In this document: piece by piece, positions 52,346 through 60,386 of the stretch | Numbering within the stretch: the stretch's first letter is position 1 | Layout of the letters: each line of letters starts with the position of its first letter | DNA from: Marinobacter panjinensis | GTDB taxonomy: Bacteria; Pseudomonadota; Gammaproteobacteria; Pseudomonadales; Oleiphilaceae | NCBI RefSeq assembly: GCF_005298175.1 | Contig: NZ_SZYH01000001.1 | Span: forward strand, 1,612,001 to 1,676,000 | Reading direction: 5' to 3' | Length of the DNA stretch: 64,000 bases | Translations under genes and position numbers: made by a program | Notes under the pieces: model-generated | What the model was told of the DNA's origin: nothing | The model's database searches: none | The model's input: the letters and a program-made list of their open reading frames with translations, nothing else

Positions 52346-53830
52346 GTGGGATTGTCAATCAAGACAACAGAATTTGCGCCGGAAGAGTTTGAACGTTTTG
52401 CAGCCAAGGTCCGGACGGACCTTAAAGCGCTCACTCGTCTTCTGAACCGGCCGGGGTTTGGTGAGGGAGAGAGTTCCATTGGCGCTGAGGTCGAGTTCTA
52501 CATCGTAAACCCTGACCTGCAAGTGCAACCCATAAACACAGAAATCGCTGCCAGCGTTCAGGACCCCCAGCTTACGGTTGAGCTCAACCGCTTCAATCTC
52601 GAATACAACCTCAGCCCCCAGGCTTTCAAGGGATCTCCGTTTGCCAGAACAGAGCAAGAGCTGCTCGCTGCGATCCGACGAATCAACCAGCACGCCGCGT
52701 CACTGGATGGGGAACTGGTGCCGATCGGCATTCTGCCCACGCTTCGCCAGTCCGATATGGGCGCGAAGGTGATGACGGACGAACCCCGCTATCATGCGCT
52801 ATCAAACGCGTTGCTCAAGCAACGGGGCGCGCCATTCAGCATCCATATTGGTGGCAATGATGTCATCGATCTGGAGGCCGACGACGTCTATATGGAAGGG
52901 GCCAATACGTCGTTCCAGCTGCACTGGCGTGTGCCCGCCCATCGTTTTGCCGATTATTTCAATGCGGTCCAACTGGTCACGCCGGTTGTCCTCGCTCTGG
53001 CCAGCAATTCACCCAGCCTGTTTGGCCACCACCTGTGGGACGAAACCCGCATTGCCCTGTTCAAGCAATCCATTGACAGCCGATCCCCCAACCATAAAAC
53101 CTGGCGCCATCCACCACGGGTCTATTACGGAAACGGCTGGATCCGCAGCGCCTGGGAACTGTTTGCGGCCTCGGCATCGCTGTATCCCCCGATCATTCCA
53201 CTGATGTCGGATGAAGATCCGATGGCCGTGATTGATCTTGGCGAAGTACCCAAGCTCGCCGAACTGCGCCTGCACCAGGGAACCACCTGGCCCTGGAACC
53301 GGGCCATCTATGATCACGCCGACGGCGGCCATCTGCGCATCGAGATCCGTTCCATGCCTGCAGGCCCGACCGCCGCTGATATGTGTGCGAACGGCCTGTT
53401 CGTGATCGGGGCTGCGCTGGCAGTGCTCGATGACATACCCCATCTGACGTCGATACTGCCTTTCCATTACACTGAACACAATTTCTACCGCGCCGCCAAA
53501 TACGGCATCGATGCAGAAATCATCTGGCCGCACAAGGATCAGGTGCAGTTGCAGGATACGCCCCTGTTAACCGTGGCCCGAGAGCTGCTGCCCCGCGCCC
53601 GGGAAGCATTGAAACAAACCGCCGTGGATGAGACGGAAATTCACCGCCTGCTGGGAATCATCGAAGGCCGCATTGAAACCGCCATGTCGGGCGCCCGGTG
53701 GCAGCGCCACATCACCGAGTCTTTGTTCAAATCCCTGAGTCGAGATGAAGCGTTCCGGAGCATGCTGTCTCTTTACATGGCCAACCAGAAGAGAAACATT
53801 CCGCTGCATGAATGGAAACTGTCGCCGTGA
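52346..53830 (+). CDS. GCS2-family glutamate-cysteine ligase-like amidoligase
   Basis: This 494-residue ATP-dependent amidoligase belongs to the glutamine-synthetase-like GCS2 group. Visible features are Gly-Ala-Glu-Val-Glu-Phe (46-51), an Asn-Leu-Glu-Tyr-Asn segment near 84-88, Gly-Ala-Asn-Thr-Ser-Phe-Gln-Leu-His-Trp-Arg (185-195), and Arg-Ile-Glu-Ile-Arg-Ser-Met-Pro-Ala-Gly (331-340). These line the ATP, metal and glutamate sites in the family. Canonical members join glutamate and cysteine, but many bacterial ones act on other amines. The start is GTG at 52346 or TTG at 52352, with weak ribosome sites for both. The next gene begins inside its 3' end, so the two products are probably made together. 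Confidence 0.85.
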   Translation: MGLSIKTTEFAPEEFERFAAKVRTDLKALTRLLNRPGFGEGESSIGAEVEFYIVNPDLQVQPINTEIAASVQDPQLTVELNRFNLEYNLSPQAFKGSPFARTEQELLAAIRRINQHAASLDGELVPIGILPTLRQSDMGAKVMTDEPRYHALSNALLKQRGAPFSIHIGGNDVIDLEADDVYMEGANTSFQLHWRVPAHRFADYFNAVQLVTPVVLALASNSPSLFGHHLWDETRIALFKQSIDSRSPNHKTWRHPPRVYYGNGWIRSAWELFAASASLYPPIIPLMSDEDPMAVIDLGEVPKLAELRLHQGTTWPWNRAIYDHADGGHLRIEIRSMPAGPTAADMCANGLFVIGAALAVLDDIPHLTSILPFHYTEHNFYRAAKYGIDAEIIWPHKDQVQLQDTPLLTVARELLPRAREALKQTAVDETEIHRLLGIIEGRIETAMSGARWQRHITESLFKSLSRDEAFRSMLSLYMANQKRNIPLHEWKLSP

Positions 53831-54867
53831 GCAACTCGAACGTACTTGATTATCTGAATGATCCGTCACCCCGGACGCTGGGTCGATCTCCCCTTGAGTG
53901 GCTGGACCGACTGCAAAAGCCTACCGTTGTGCACGTCACCGGTCGCGACCGCTCCCGTACCCGAGCCATGGCAACGCTGCTGCACGGCAATGAGCCTTCG
54001 GGTCTGTTTGCGCTGCACCGGTGGCTGTTCGAGCAGCACACGCCCGAAGTCAACATGCTGTTTCTCCTCGGAGGGGTCTATCCGGCGAAAATTCCACCCA
54101 GGTTCTCATTTCGCCAGCTACCCAAAGGGCTCGACCTCAACCGGTGTTTCAAAGAGCCTTTCGAAGGGGAAGAAGGGGCCATTGCCGAAGCCATGCTGGC
54201 GGAGCTTCATCGGGCGCAACCCGAATGCCTGCTGGATGTGCACAACACCTCGGGCACAGGCCCGGCCTTCGCTGTTACCATCACCAATGATGCCGAACAT
54301 CAGGCGCTGACCTCGCTCTTTACCGACCGCCTTATAATGACAGACCTTCGTCTGGGTGCGCTGATGGAATACTCTGAGCAGGAAGTGCCCACGGTCACCA
54401 TCGAGTGTGGGGGAGCCCAGGATGATCAAGCTCATCAACTGGCTTACGAGGGACTCGTTCGGTACACCTCAAGACCAGACGTGTTGGCACTGGAAAAAGC
54501 GGAGTGGGACGTTGCCGTACTGCGCAACCCGATTCGGGTGGAGCTGGCTCCTGAAGCGACCATAGAGTACCGCCTTGAGCCCAGCGGGCAGGCTGACCTG
54601 ACGTTTCCACCAGACATCGAACACCGCAATTTCGGGATTGTCTCTCCAGATGAGCCTCTCGGATGGGTCGGTAAAAAAGGCCTGGGCATACTCACAGCGA
54701 TCGGCCACAACCGGACCGAGAACATGGCGCAGATTCTTCGAGTCGAAAATGGACGGATCTTTCCCGCCCAGGCCATCAAAGCCTTTATGATTACTACCAA
54801 CCCGGTTATTGCAAAGAGTGACTGTCTGTTCTACGCGGTCAAAGCAACAGGCGAACCCATTTTTTAG
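53812..54867 (+). CDS. Succinylglutamate desuccinylase/aspartoacylase-family zinc hydrolase
   Basis: This 351-residue M14-fold amide hydrolase has the zinc ligands His58 and Glu61 in His-Gly-Asn-Glu-Pro-Ser-Gly and His144 in Asp-Val-His-Asn-Thr-Ser-Gly. A Gly-Leu-Asp-Leu-Asn-Arg segment (106-111) corresponds to the substrate Arg site. Glu198 in Val-Thr-Ile-Glu-Cys-Gly-Gly is the likely catalytic base. Relatives remove acyl groups from N-acyl amino acids. The ATG at 53812 overlaps the amidoligase gene by 19 bases; a GTG at 53827 would overlap its stop as GTGA. No arginine-succinyl pathway genes are near, so its substrate is probably not succinylglutamate. Confidence 0.85.
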   Translation: METVAVSNSNVLDYLNDPSPRTLGRSPLEWLDRLQKPTVVHVTGRDRSRTRAMATLLHGNEPSGLFALHRWLFEQHTPEVNMLFLLGGVYPAKIPPRFSFRQLPKGLDLNRCFKEPFEGEEGAIAEAMLAELHRAQPECLLDVHNTSGTGPAFAVTITNDAEHQALTSLFTDRLIMTDLRLGALMEYSEQEVPTVTIECGGAQDDQAHQLAYEGLVRYTSRPDVLALEKAEWDVAVLRNPIRVELAPEATIEYRLEPSGQADLTFPPDIEHRNFGIVSPDEPLGWVGKKGLGILTAIGHNRTENMAQILRVENGRIFPAQAIKAFMITTNPVIAKSDCLFYAVKATGEPIF

Positions 54868-54893
54868 CTCCCAGGGAGGATTCCAGCGCCAGC

Positions 54894-55379
54894 TCAGAAG
54901 TACCCCAATAGCCTGCCCAGGAGCAACACACTGACCCAGATTACCAAGGACAGCACAGCCGCTGCCCTCAGGGAGAAAGGCATGGAGGCCTTCATCGGGA
55001 AGCTCCGTATATTCTGGTGCTTCAACACCTGCCCCAGAATCAACGCGTTCGATACACCCAACAAGACAAGCACAATCTTGGCCTGGAACAACAGCGACCC
55101 GGCGTAGTCCACGGCCGCCGTAGCGAATAACAGCGCACCACAGACAACCGCCAACCCCAAACCCATCGCCGATGTGATTCGAAGCACATCGACAAACACC
55201 ATCACGGGGAACTTGCGCCAGAGTCCCAGCAAACGTAAATCCAGCGGCACAATGCCGCCGACCAGCATCGAAACCCCGAGAATATGCCCGGCGTTGACCA
55301 GCGGGTACATAAACGTGGAATTGCGCAAAGTCGAGACAAAAGCCAAATCCTCGACGGAGACCAGCGCCTGCTCAATCAT
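54894..55379 (-). CDS. DUF6644/DUF2214-like four-helix membrane protein
   Basis: This 161-residue protein has four transmembrane helices (about 25-45, 65-90, 95-115, 135-160). An early Asn-Ala-Gly-His-Ile-Leu-Gly segment near residue 30 is the kind of His-containing helix found in DUF6644/CopD-like proteins, where His may ligate haem. The function is unknown. Its start lies 8 bases after the stop of the upstream DUF6152-type gene, so the two are cotranscribed. Confidence 0.72.
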   Translation of the reverse strand: MIEQALVSVEDLAFVSTLRNSTFMYPLVNAGHILGVSMLVGGIVPLDLRLLGLWRKFPVMVFVDVLRITSAMGLGLAVVCGALLFATAAVDYAGSLLFQAKIVLVLLGVSNALILGQVLKHQNIRSFPMKASMPFSLRAAAVLSLVIWVSVLLLGRLLGYF

Positions 55380-55387
55380 CCCCGAGC

Positions 55388-55768
55388 TCAGGAGGTACGG
55401 TCGGGATATAAATCGTAGTCCTTCCCGTCGATTACAACCCGCTCAGCTTTGACCAGCCGTTCACCTTCTTTGGCGGAGCGATGGCCGTGCACGGTAATTT
55501 CCCGGCCCTGGCTCAACATCTCTTTGCTCAGCCCGACACGGTCGTTACGCCAGGGCTGCCCGACTTCCACAACCCATTCCTCGCCATCGACGTCTATCGT
55601 GACCTCGCCATGGGGATTACCAAGGCGGACTGACTTGATGGTACCGGTGATCTCAAATTCCTCATCTGTTGCCCAGGCCCAACCATGATGAGCCTGAGTG
55701 GCAGAGGCAGCGAGAAAAGCAGCAAGGACAGCAAAACCGAGCAGGTAGGCAAAACGAAGCTGAGGCAT
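55388..55768 (-). CDS. DUF6152-like exported protein
   Basis: This 126-residue protein has a Sec signal peptide (about 1-25) followed at once by His-His-Gly-Trp, which could bind copper or another metal at the mature N-terminus. The beta-rich body contains a Gly-Asn-Pro-His-Gly-Glu segment near residue 53 and a Gln-Pro-Trp-Arg-Asn segment, features of DUF6152. AGGAGGG precedes the ATG; the longer frame to 55840 is not supported. It is paired with the DUF6644-like membrane protein. Confidence 0.75.
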   Translation of the reverse strand: MPQLRFAYLLGFAVLAAFLAASATQAHHGWAWATDEEFEITGTIKSVRLGNPHGEVTIDVDGEEWVVEVGQPWRNDRVGLSKEMLSQGREITVHGHRSAKEGERLVKAERVVIDGKDYDLYPDRTS

Positions 55769-55931
55769 ATCCAGCCCTCCTGTGGCGGGTTTATCAGGGT
55801 AACCTAAACCGCAAATTCCATACCTCAGTATATTCGACAATCCGGATGTGGCGGAATTACCGGCCGGCTATCGTTATTATTGGCATTATGCATCACAAAT
55901 CTCCTTCATCGAAAACGGGTGAGCCCGATCC

Positions 55932-56933
55932 ATGACCGTCGACCGTGAACGCCTGGCAGCCCTTGCCGCAAAACCCCATTTTTACCAGGGCAGGTACCGC
56001 AACCTGGAGCGCGTGGAGCAGCATGGCCTGGGGGATTTCCTACGCTGGCAACTGGCCCCCGGGCGCCGTTTCCCGCCGGGTAAACGCTACCCGCTGTTGC
56101 GCCCGGATGCCCACTTGCTGACGAACCCGCCGGCAGCGCCACAACTGGTCTGGCTGGGACATGCGTCATTCCTGTTCCAGTATCGGGGCCTGAGTGTGCT
56201 TACCGACCCGGTGTTGTCGGACCGCGCCAGTCCCTTCCGGCTGGTCGGACCGAGGCGGTTCACGCCGCCAGCCCTGACAGTGGCGGAAATGCCGCCGATC
56301 GACCTGGTACTGATTTCCCACAATCACTACGACCATCTCGACGAAGCAACGGTGCGCCAGTTGCACCGACGTTTCGCGGATAACCTGTGCTTCTGCATTC
56401 CCATGGGGCTGCGACGCTGGTTCGAGAAGCGTGGCATCCGGAATCTGGTGGAACTGGACTGGTGGCAATCGACCCCCCTGGCTGCCGAAAACGAAGTATT
56501 CTGCCTGCCGGCCCAGCACTTCAGCGGGCGAACTGCCACCGACACCAACACCTCGCTCTGGTGTAGCTGGCTCCTGGAAATAGACGGATTCCAGTTCTAT
56601 TTTGGCGGAGATACCGGTTATGGACAGGTGTTTTGCGATATTGGCGAGCTGTTTGCGCCCATTGATCTGGCGCTGCTCCCCATCGGCGCCTACGACCCGC
56701 GCTGGTTCATGGCCCCGGTGCACGTGGCGCCGGAAGAGGCGGTCAGGATTCACCAGGATATTGGTGCCCGCCAGTCGGTAGCCATGCACTGGGGCACGTT
56801 TGTGCTAACCGATGAACCCATGGACGAGCCACCCCGGCGACTGCGGCTGGCATTGGAGAGACAGGGCCTGAGTGAGTCGGAATTTCGGGTAATGCAACAT
56901 GGGGAGGTGTGGTCTCCTCACCTAAGACTATAA
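55932..56933 (+). CDS. MBL-fold metal-dependent hydrolase (NAPE-PLD/UlaG-like)
   Basis: This 333-residue metallo-beta-lactamase-fold protein has the metal motif His-Asn-His-Tyr-Asp-His (about residues 129-134). A Trp-Leu-Gly-His-Ala-Ser-Phe-Leu segment near 77 is typical of the NAPE-PLD/UlaG branch (COG2220). A later Gly-Gly-Asp-Thr-Gly-Tyr segment (about 227) and Met-His-Trp-Gly-Thr-Phe near 286 complete the site. Relatives cleave N-acyl-phosphatidylethanolamine or ascorbate-phosphate lactone. The substrate is unknown here. Its 3' end overlaps the convergent DUF4124 gene by 6 bases. Confidence 0.85.
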   Translation: MTVDRERLAALAAKPHFYQGRYRNLERVEQHGLGDFLRWQLAPGRRFPPGKRYPLLRPDAHLLTNPPAAPQLVWLGHASFLFQYRGLSVLTDPVLSDRASPFRLVGPRRFTPPALTVAEMPPIDLVLISHNHYDHLDEATVRQLHRRFADNLCFCIPMGLRRWFEKRGIRNLVELDWWQSTPLAAENEVFCLPAQHFSGRTATDTNTSLWCSWLLEIDGFQFYFGGDTGYGQVFCDIGELFAPIDLALLPIGAYDPRWFMAPVHVAPEEAVRIHQDIGARQSVAMHWGTFVLTDEPMDEPPRRLRLALERQGLSESEFRVMQHGEVWSPHLRL

Positions 56934-57875
56934 CCTGATGACCCCTCTACCCTGTTCGTGCAACCAACGCCTCCAGTCCAAGCTCAACATACTTACCCCG
57001 CCAATGTAATTATCATCCACCAGGTAATACGCCAGGGTGCGATCACCCCGGTTAAAATTGTGCATTAGCCGCACCACAAAGTTACGGCGGGTCGGTTTGG
57101 AGAGCAGGAAACTAAGGAACTGACCGGACTGAGCCCGCAAGCTCCCGTGACCCGACATTTCTGAATGGCGCCATTTATTGCTGGACAGTCTCAGAAACTG
57201 GTCGATGTCCGTCAAACGGCCCTGTTCACGGGCTTGAGCGACAACCCACCGATTTTCCTGGTGACGTTCAAAATACAAACCCGATTCATCACGCTCCAGC
57301 ATCTCCATCTGCTCGGCAAGGCCCTCATTTAACCAGGCAGGCGCATAAGGAACGATGGTATCGACGACCGCGTGACTCACCTCGTGCTTGATCGTTTTAA
57401 AGGTGAGGCTCCTGTTTTCCCGCACATAGACCGCTATCTGATGCTCAGAGGGTATATACAGGCCGTACGACGCAACCGCCGTGCCTCTGTTATTGCGAAT
57501 CAGGTATTTCTGGTATTCAGCCCTATCTTTGAAAATCAGGATGTTGACGGGCACGGTCCTGTACATGTCAAAGGACATCACACGATCAAAAAACTCATAG
57601 ACGTTGTTCACGCCGTCAACGATCTGCTGGTTTTCCTCGTCACTCAGCTCTACATCTACTGCTTTAACCTTGATATCAAAACGCGACCATTTCGACGCGC
57701 CCGGATTCACGTTGACAACTTCCTGCTCAACGCTGTGGTCTTTTCGGTCGCTGAAATGAATCTTCCCGTCTTCATCAACCCATTTATAAATCTCTGCATA
57801 ACCTGAGTTTGCAATGATTAAAAAGAGCGAAAACACAACGACTGGATGTACGGCTTTCCTTAACCTATTAAACAC
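56928..57875 (-). CDS. Exported DUF4124 protein with gluzincin-type zinc peptidase domain
   Basis: This 315-residue protein has a signal peptide (about 1-27), then a DUF4124 domain beginning Ile-Tyr-Lys-Trp-Val-Asp-Glu-Asp-Gly-Lys (about 29-38). The C-terminal domain has the zinc motif His-Glu-Val-Ser-His (about 164-168) and a downstream Trp-Leu-Asn-Glu-Gly-Leu-Ala-Glu (about 181-188) that supplies the third ligand. This is the gluzincin (peptidase MA) pattern. It probably works in the periplasm on an unknown protein. The DUF4124 domain may bind envelope components. Confidence 0.85.
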   Translation of the reverse strand: MFNRLRKAVHPVVVFSLFLIIANSGYAEIYKWVDEDGKIHFSDRKDHSVEQEVVNVNPGASKWSRFDIKVKAVDVELSDEENQQIVDGVNNVYEFFDRVMSFDMYRTVPVNILIFKDRAEYQKYLIRNNRGTAVASYGLYIPSEHQIAVYVRENRSLTFKTIKHEVSHAVVDTIVPYAPAWLNEGLAEQMEMLERDESGLYFERHQENRWVVAQAREQGRLTDIDQFLRLSSNKWRHSEMSGHGSLRAQSGQFLSFLLSKPTRRNFVVRLMHNFNRGDRTLAYYLVDDNYIGGVSMLSLDWRRWLHEQGRGVIRL

Positions 57876-58173
57876 TGCGATTTACCCGACGGCGAGGTGA
57901 ATTAGTTGCTGTGGCCTTAAGTCTGACTCTTTAGCGCCCTAGCGCACCGACCAGCCCAACTCCCTTAGCGTAGATTAGAAATCTCACTCGGTTCGCTGGA
58001 GAGTCCTTTGAAAAACCTACATTCGCTCGCATTTTACGCATAGATTACACCAGGCCCTAGCCCTGGGCTCAGGTGCCGTGCTCGTCGCACAAGGTAGCGA
58101 GGGGAAACTGATCTGGGAGAACAGGGCATGGGCCAGGATGGTAAAGCGGCTCAATGCATGAACCTGCCGGGCC
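57876..58173. other. Spacer of about 300 bases with a coding-like remnant
   Basis: No intact gene is seen. In the plus strand, the frame ending with TGA at 58159-58161 is open for about 50 codons. Its last 30 codons have the GC-rich third positions of real genes, reading Gly-Lys-Leu-Ile-Trp-Glu-Asn-Arg-Ala-Trp near the end. There is no good start codon. It may be the tail of a lost gene. No terminator hairpin is clear. Confidence 0.4.
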
Positions 58174-58650
58174 CTATGAGTCCTTCTCGAGAACCTGGCG
58201 GACATTTTCCTCTGCGCTCTGCCAGGCCTCGGAGAGTTTGTCGAAGGCGTCGTTGAAGCCGTCCTTCATGGATTCCCAGGTAGAATCAGTGCTGTCCTGC
58301 ATACGCTGGTACCATTCAGTCACCCGCGACCGCTCCCCGCGCAGTGATGCCAGCGCGGTCTGCGCCTGGGCCCGGGCCAACCTATCGGTCGCATCCCGAT
58401 CCTCCTGCAGACGATTGTCCATTGCCACTATGCGGGCATCAATGGCGCCGAGAACGTCGTCGATGTCCGCCATCAATCGTTCCCGCCGCTCGGCGGTAAA
58501 ATCCGCCAGCTCCTGATTAAGGCTCTGCACCTCCTGGCGCAATGATTCCATGGCCGCATCACCGTCATCCTCAGCGGCGTGCCCTTGGGCCAGCGGCAGC
58601 ACCATGGCCAGCAGCAAGGCGCTGGCCTGTAATCGCAATGGGGATCGCAC
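58174..58650 (-). CDS. Exported coiled-coil protein of unknown function
   Basis: This 158-residue protein has a Sec signal peptide (about 1-25, ending Gly-His-Ala-Ala) and then almost only alpha-helix rich in Glu, Arg, Asp and Ala with heptad spacing (about 35-115). This suggests a periplasmic coiled coil. The C-terminal part is acidic and contains several Trp residues. I recognise no family. It stands alone. Confidence 0.65.
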   Translation of the reverse strand: MRSPLRLQASALLLAMVLPLAQGHAAEDDGDAAMESLRQEVQSLNQELADFTAERRERLMADIDDVLGAIDARIVAMDNRLQEDRDATDRLARAQAQTALASLRGERSRVTEWYQRMQDSTDSTWESMKDGFNDAFDKLSEAWQSAEENVRQVLEKDS

Positions 58651-58768
58651 GGTCTGTTACCTCCTCTGAATCACATTTGAAAATCTCAGTCCTTCTGATA
58701 ATCAGTCTATCACCCAGCCAGGCAATGGAACCTGCACGTGCCCCACGTTCTCAATGGACACCCTCCCC

Positions 58769-60154
58769 CTAACCAGGTCGAATATTCTGATTCACCCGGA
58801 ACAGGTTATCCGGATCATACTTCTGCTTTACCTTCACCAGGCGCTTATAAGCCGCCCCGTAGGCAAACTCTACCCGGTCAGCCTCATCGTGCGAAAGAAA
58901 ATTAATGTAAGCACCGCCGCTGGCATAAGGCTTGGCAGCCTCAAAGAATGCGCGCGCCCACTGGCGGCAATGCTCATCTTCCTCAGACGTTTCCCAGCGT
59001 GCATGCACGTTCATCACATAGTTGGCGTCGCGGCTGGAATAGGCCATGGCATCGTGCGCCACCCGGCCGGTTTCGCCACCAATGGAGGCAATGAAGATCT
59101 CACAGTGGGGCGATGGCAGCTTGTCCCCAAACTCCAGCGCAACCCGGATCACATCGTCGGTCAGCTTCACAAAGTTGTGGGACTTCCAGTAATTCCGGGC
59201 ACCCTCCGCCAACAAGGGGTCGAAGGCCTGCTGCCAGTTGACGTAGGGCTGAATACCAACATGCTCTCCGTGAGCCTCGCCGAATGAACGCAGCGGCGCA
59301 ATCAGCTTTTTGCCAGCTTCCGGGTCCCCGGCGTAGCAAATCGCCAGGGCGACGATCGGCTCGCCATGAACCGATTCAGGCAGGAAGGGCAGCGGCGGTG
59401 CATGGCGAATAACCAACCAAATATTGAGCTCATCGGGCATGGTTTCCGTGAAACGCGCAAACTGCGTCACCACCGACTGGGCCTGGTCGAAGGGGAACAC
59501 CATCAGCCCACTCAACAACTCCGGCCCCACCGGGTGCAGCTGGAACTCGAACCGCGTGACAATCCCGAAGTTACCACCACCGCCCCGCGTGCCCCAGAAC
59601 AGGTCCGGATTCTCGGTGGCGCTGGCGCGAGTCTGGCGACCGTTGGCAGTCACCATGTCCACAGAGATCAGGTTATCAACGGTCATCCCATGCTTCCGGC
59701 TGAGCCAGCCAAACCCGCCGCCCAGGGTCAGTCCCGCGACACCCGTTGTGGAATTGATACCCAGCGGCGTTGCCAATCCATGCAACTGGGCTGCAGCGTC
59801 AAAGTCTGCCAACGTGCAGCCGGGCCCCACGTAGGCACGCTGTTTTTCAACATCGACCTCTACATCCTTCATTTTCGACAGATCAATCATCAGACCATCG
59901 TTGCACACCGCGTTGCCCGCGATGTTGTGCCCACCTCCCTTGACCGAAACCAGCATCGACTGATCGCGCCCGAAGTTTACCGCGGCCACCACATCCTTCA
60001 CCGAGTGGCACTGGGCTATCAGCGCCGGTTTACGGTCGATCATGGCGTTCCAGATCTGGCGCGCCTCGTCATACCCGGCGTCTGCCGGCTCAAACACAGG
60101 GCCACCGAACTGCCCCCTGAAGGTGTCTATCGTTCCTTGCTGTAACCTGGTCAT
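58769..60154 (-). CDS. FAD-linked oxidoreductase with berberine-bridge-type C-terminus
   Basis: This 461-residue flavoprotein of the PCMH/VAO group has an FAD loop with Lys-Gly-Gly-Gly-His-Asn near residue 75 and a Gly-Gly-Gly-Phe-Gly-Trp-Leu segment near 148. The His in the first loop is one that can bind FAD covalently. The C-terminal Asp-Pro-Asp-Asn-Leu-Phe-Arg segment is the BBE domain signature. Such enzymes oxidise sugars, alkaloids or other alcohols with oxygen. GAGGAG lies six bases before the ATG at 60154; an ATG two codons upstream sits directly on the ribosome site. The substrate is unknown. Confidence 0.87.
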   Translation of the reverse strand: MTRLQQGTIDTFRGQFGGPVFEPADAGYDEARQIWNAMIDRKPALIAQCHSVKDVVAAVNFGRDQSMLVSVKGGGHNIAGNAVCNDGLMIDLSKMKDVEVDVEKQRAYVGPGCTLADFDAAAQLHGLATPLGINSTTGVAGLTLGGGFGWLSRKHGMTVDNLISVDMVTANGRQTRASATENPDLFWGTRGGGGNFGIVTRFEFQLHPVGPELLSGLMVFPFDQAQSVVTQFARFTETMPDELNIWLVIRHAPPLPFLPESVHGEPIVALAICYAGDPEAGKKLIAPLRSFGEAHGEHVGIQPYVNWQQAFDPLLAEGARNYWKSHNFVKLTDDVIRVALEFGDKLPSPHCEIFIASIGGETGRVAHDAMAYSSRDANYVMNVHARWETSEEDEHCRQWARAFFEAAKPYASGGAYINFLSHDEADRVEFAYGAAYKRLVKVKQKYDPDNLFRVNQNIRPG

Positions 60155-60386
60155 AGCCATCTCCTCGCCCCATAAGGCACCACCCTTTATCCTCCGCCGT
60201 TTCAGCAGGAACACCAGCGGGTTATTAGACTGTTTAAGGACTATGGCGGAACTGTTAGCCGGTTTTAGTCAGGAAAACCGGGAATATTGGCGCTGGGAAT
60301 CAGGAGGGTGTAGCTTAATAATTGAACGCAATGCGTCGATCACCCCTACCCTCTTCGGGATGCCACCGCATTCGCAGGAGTACCCG

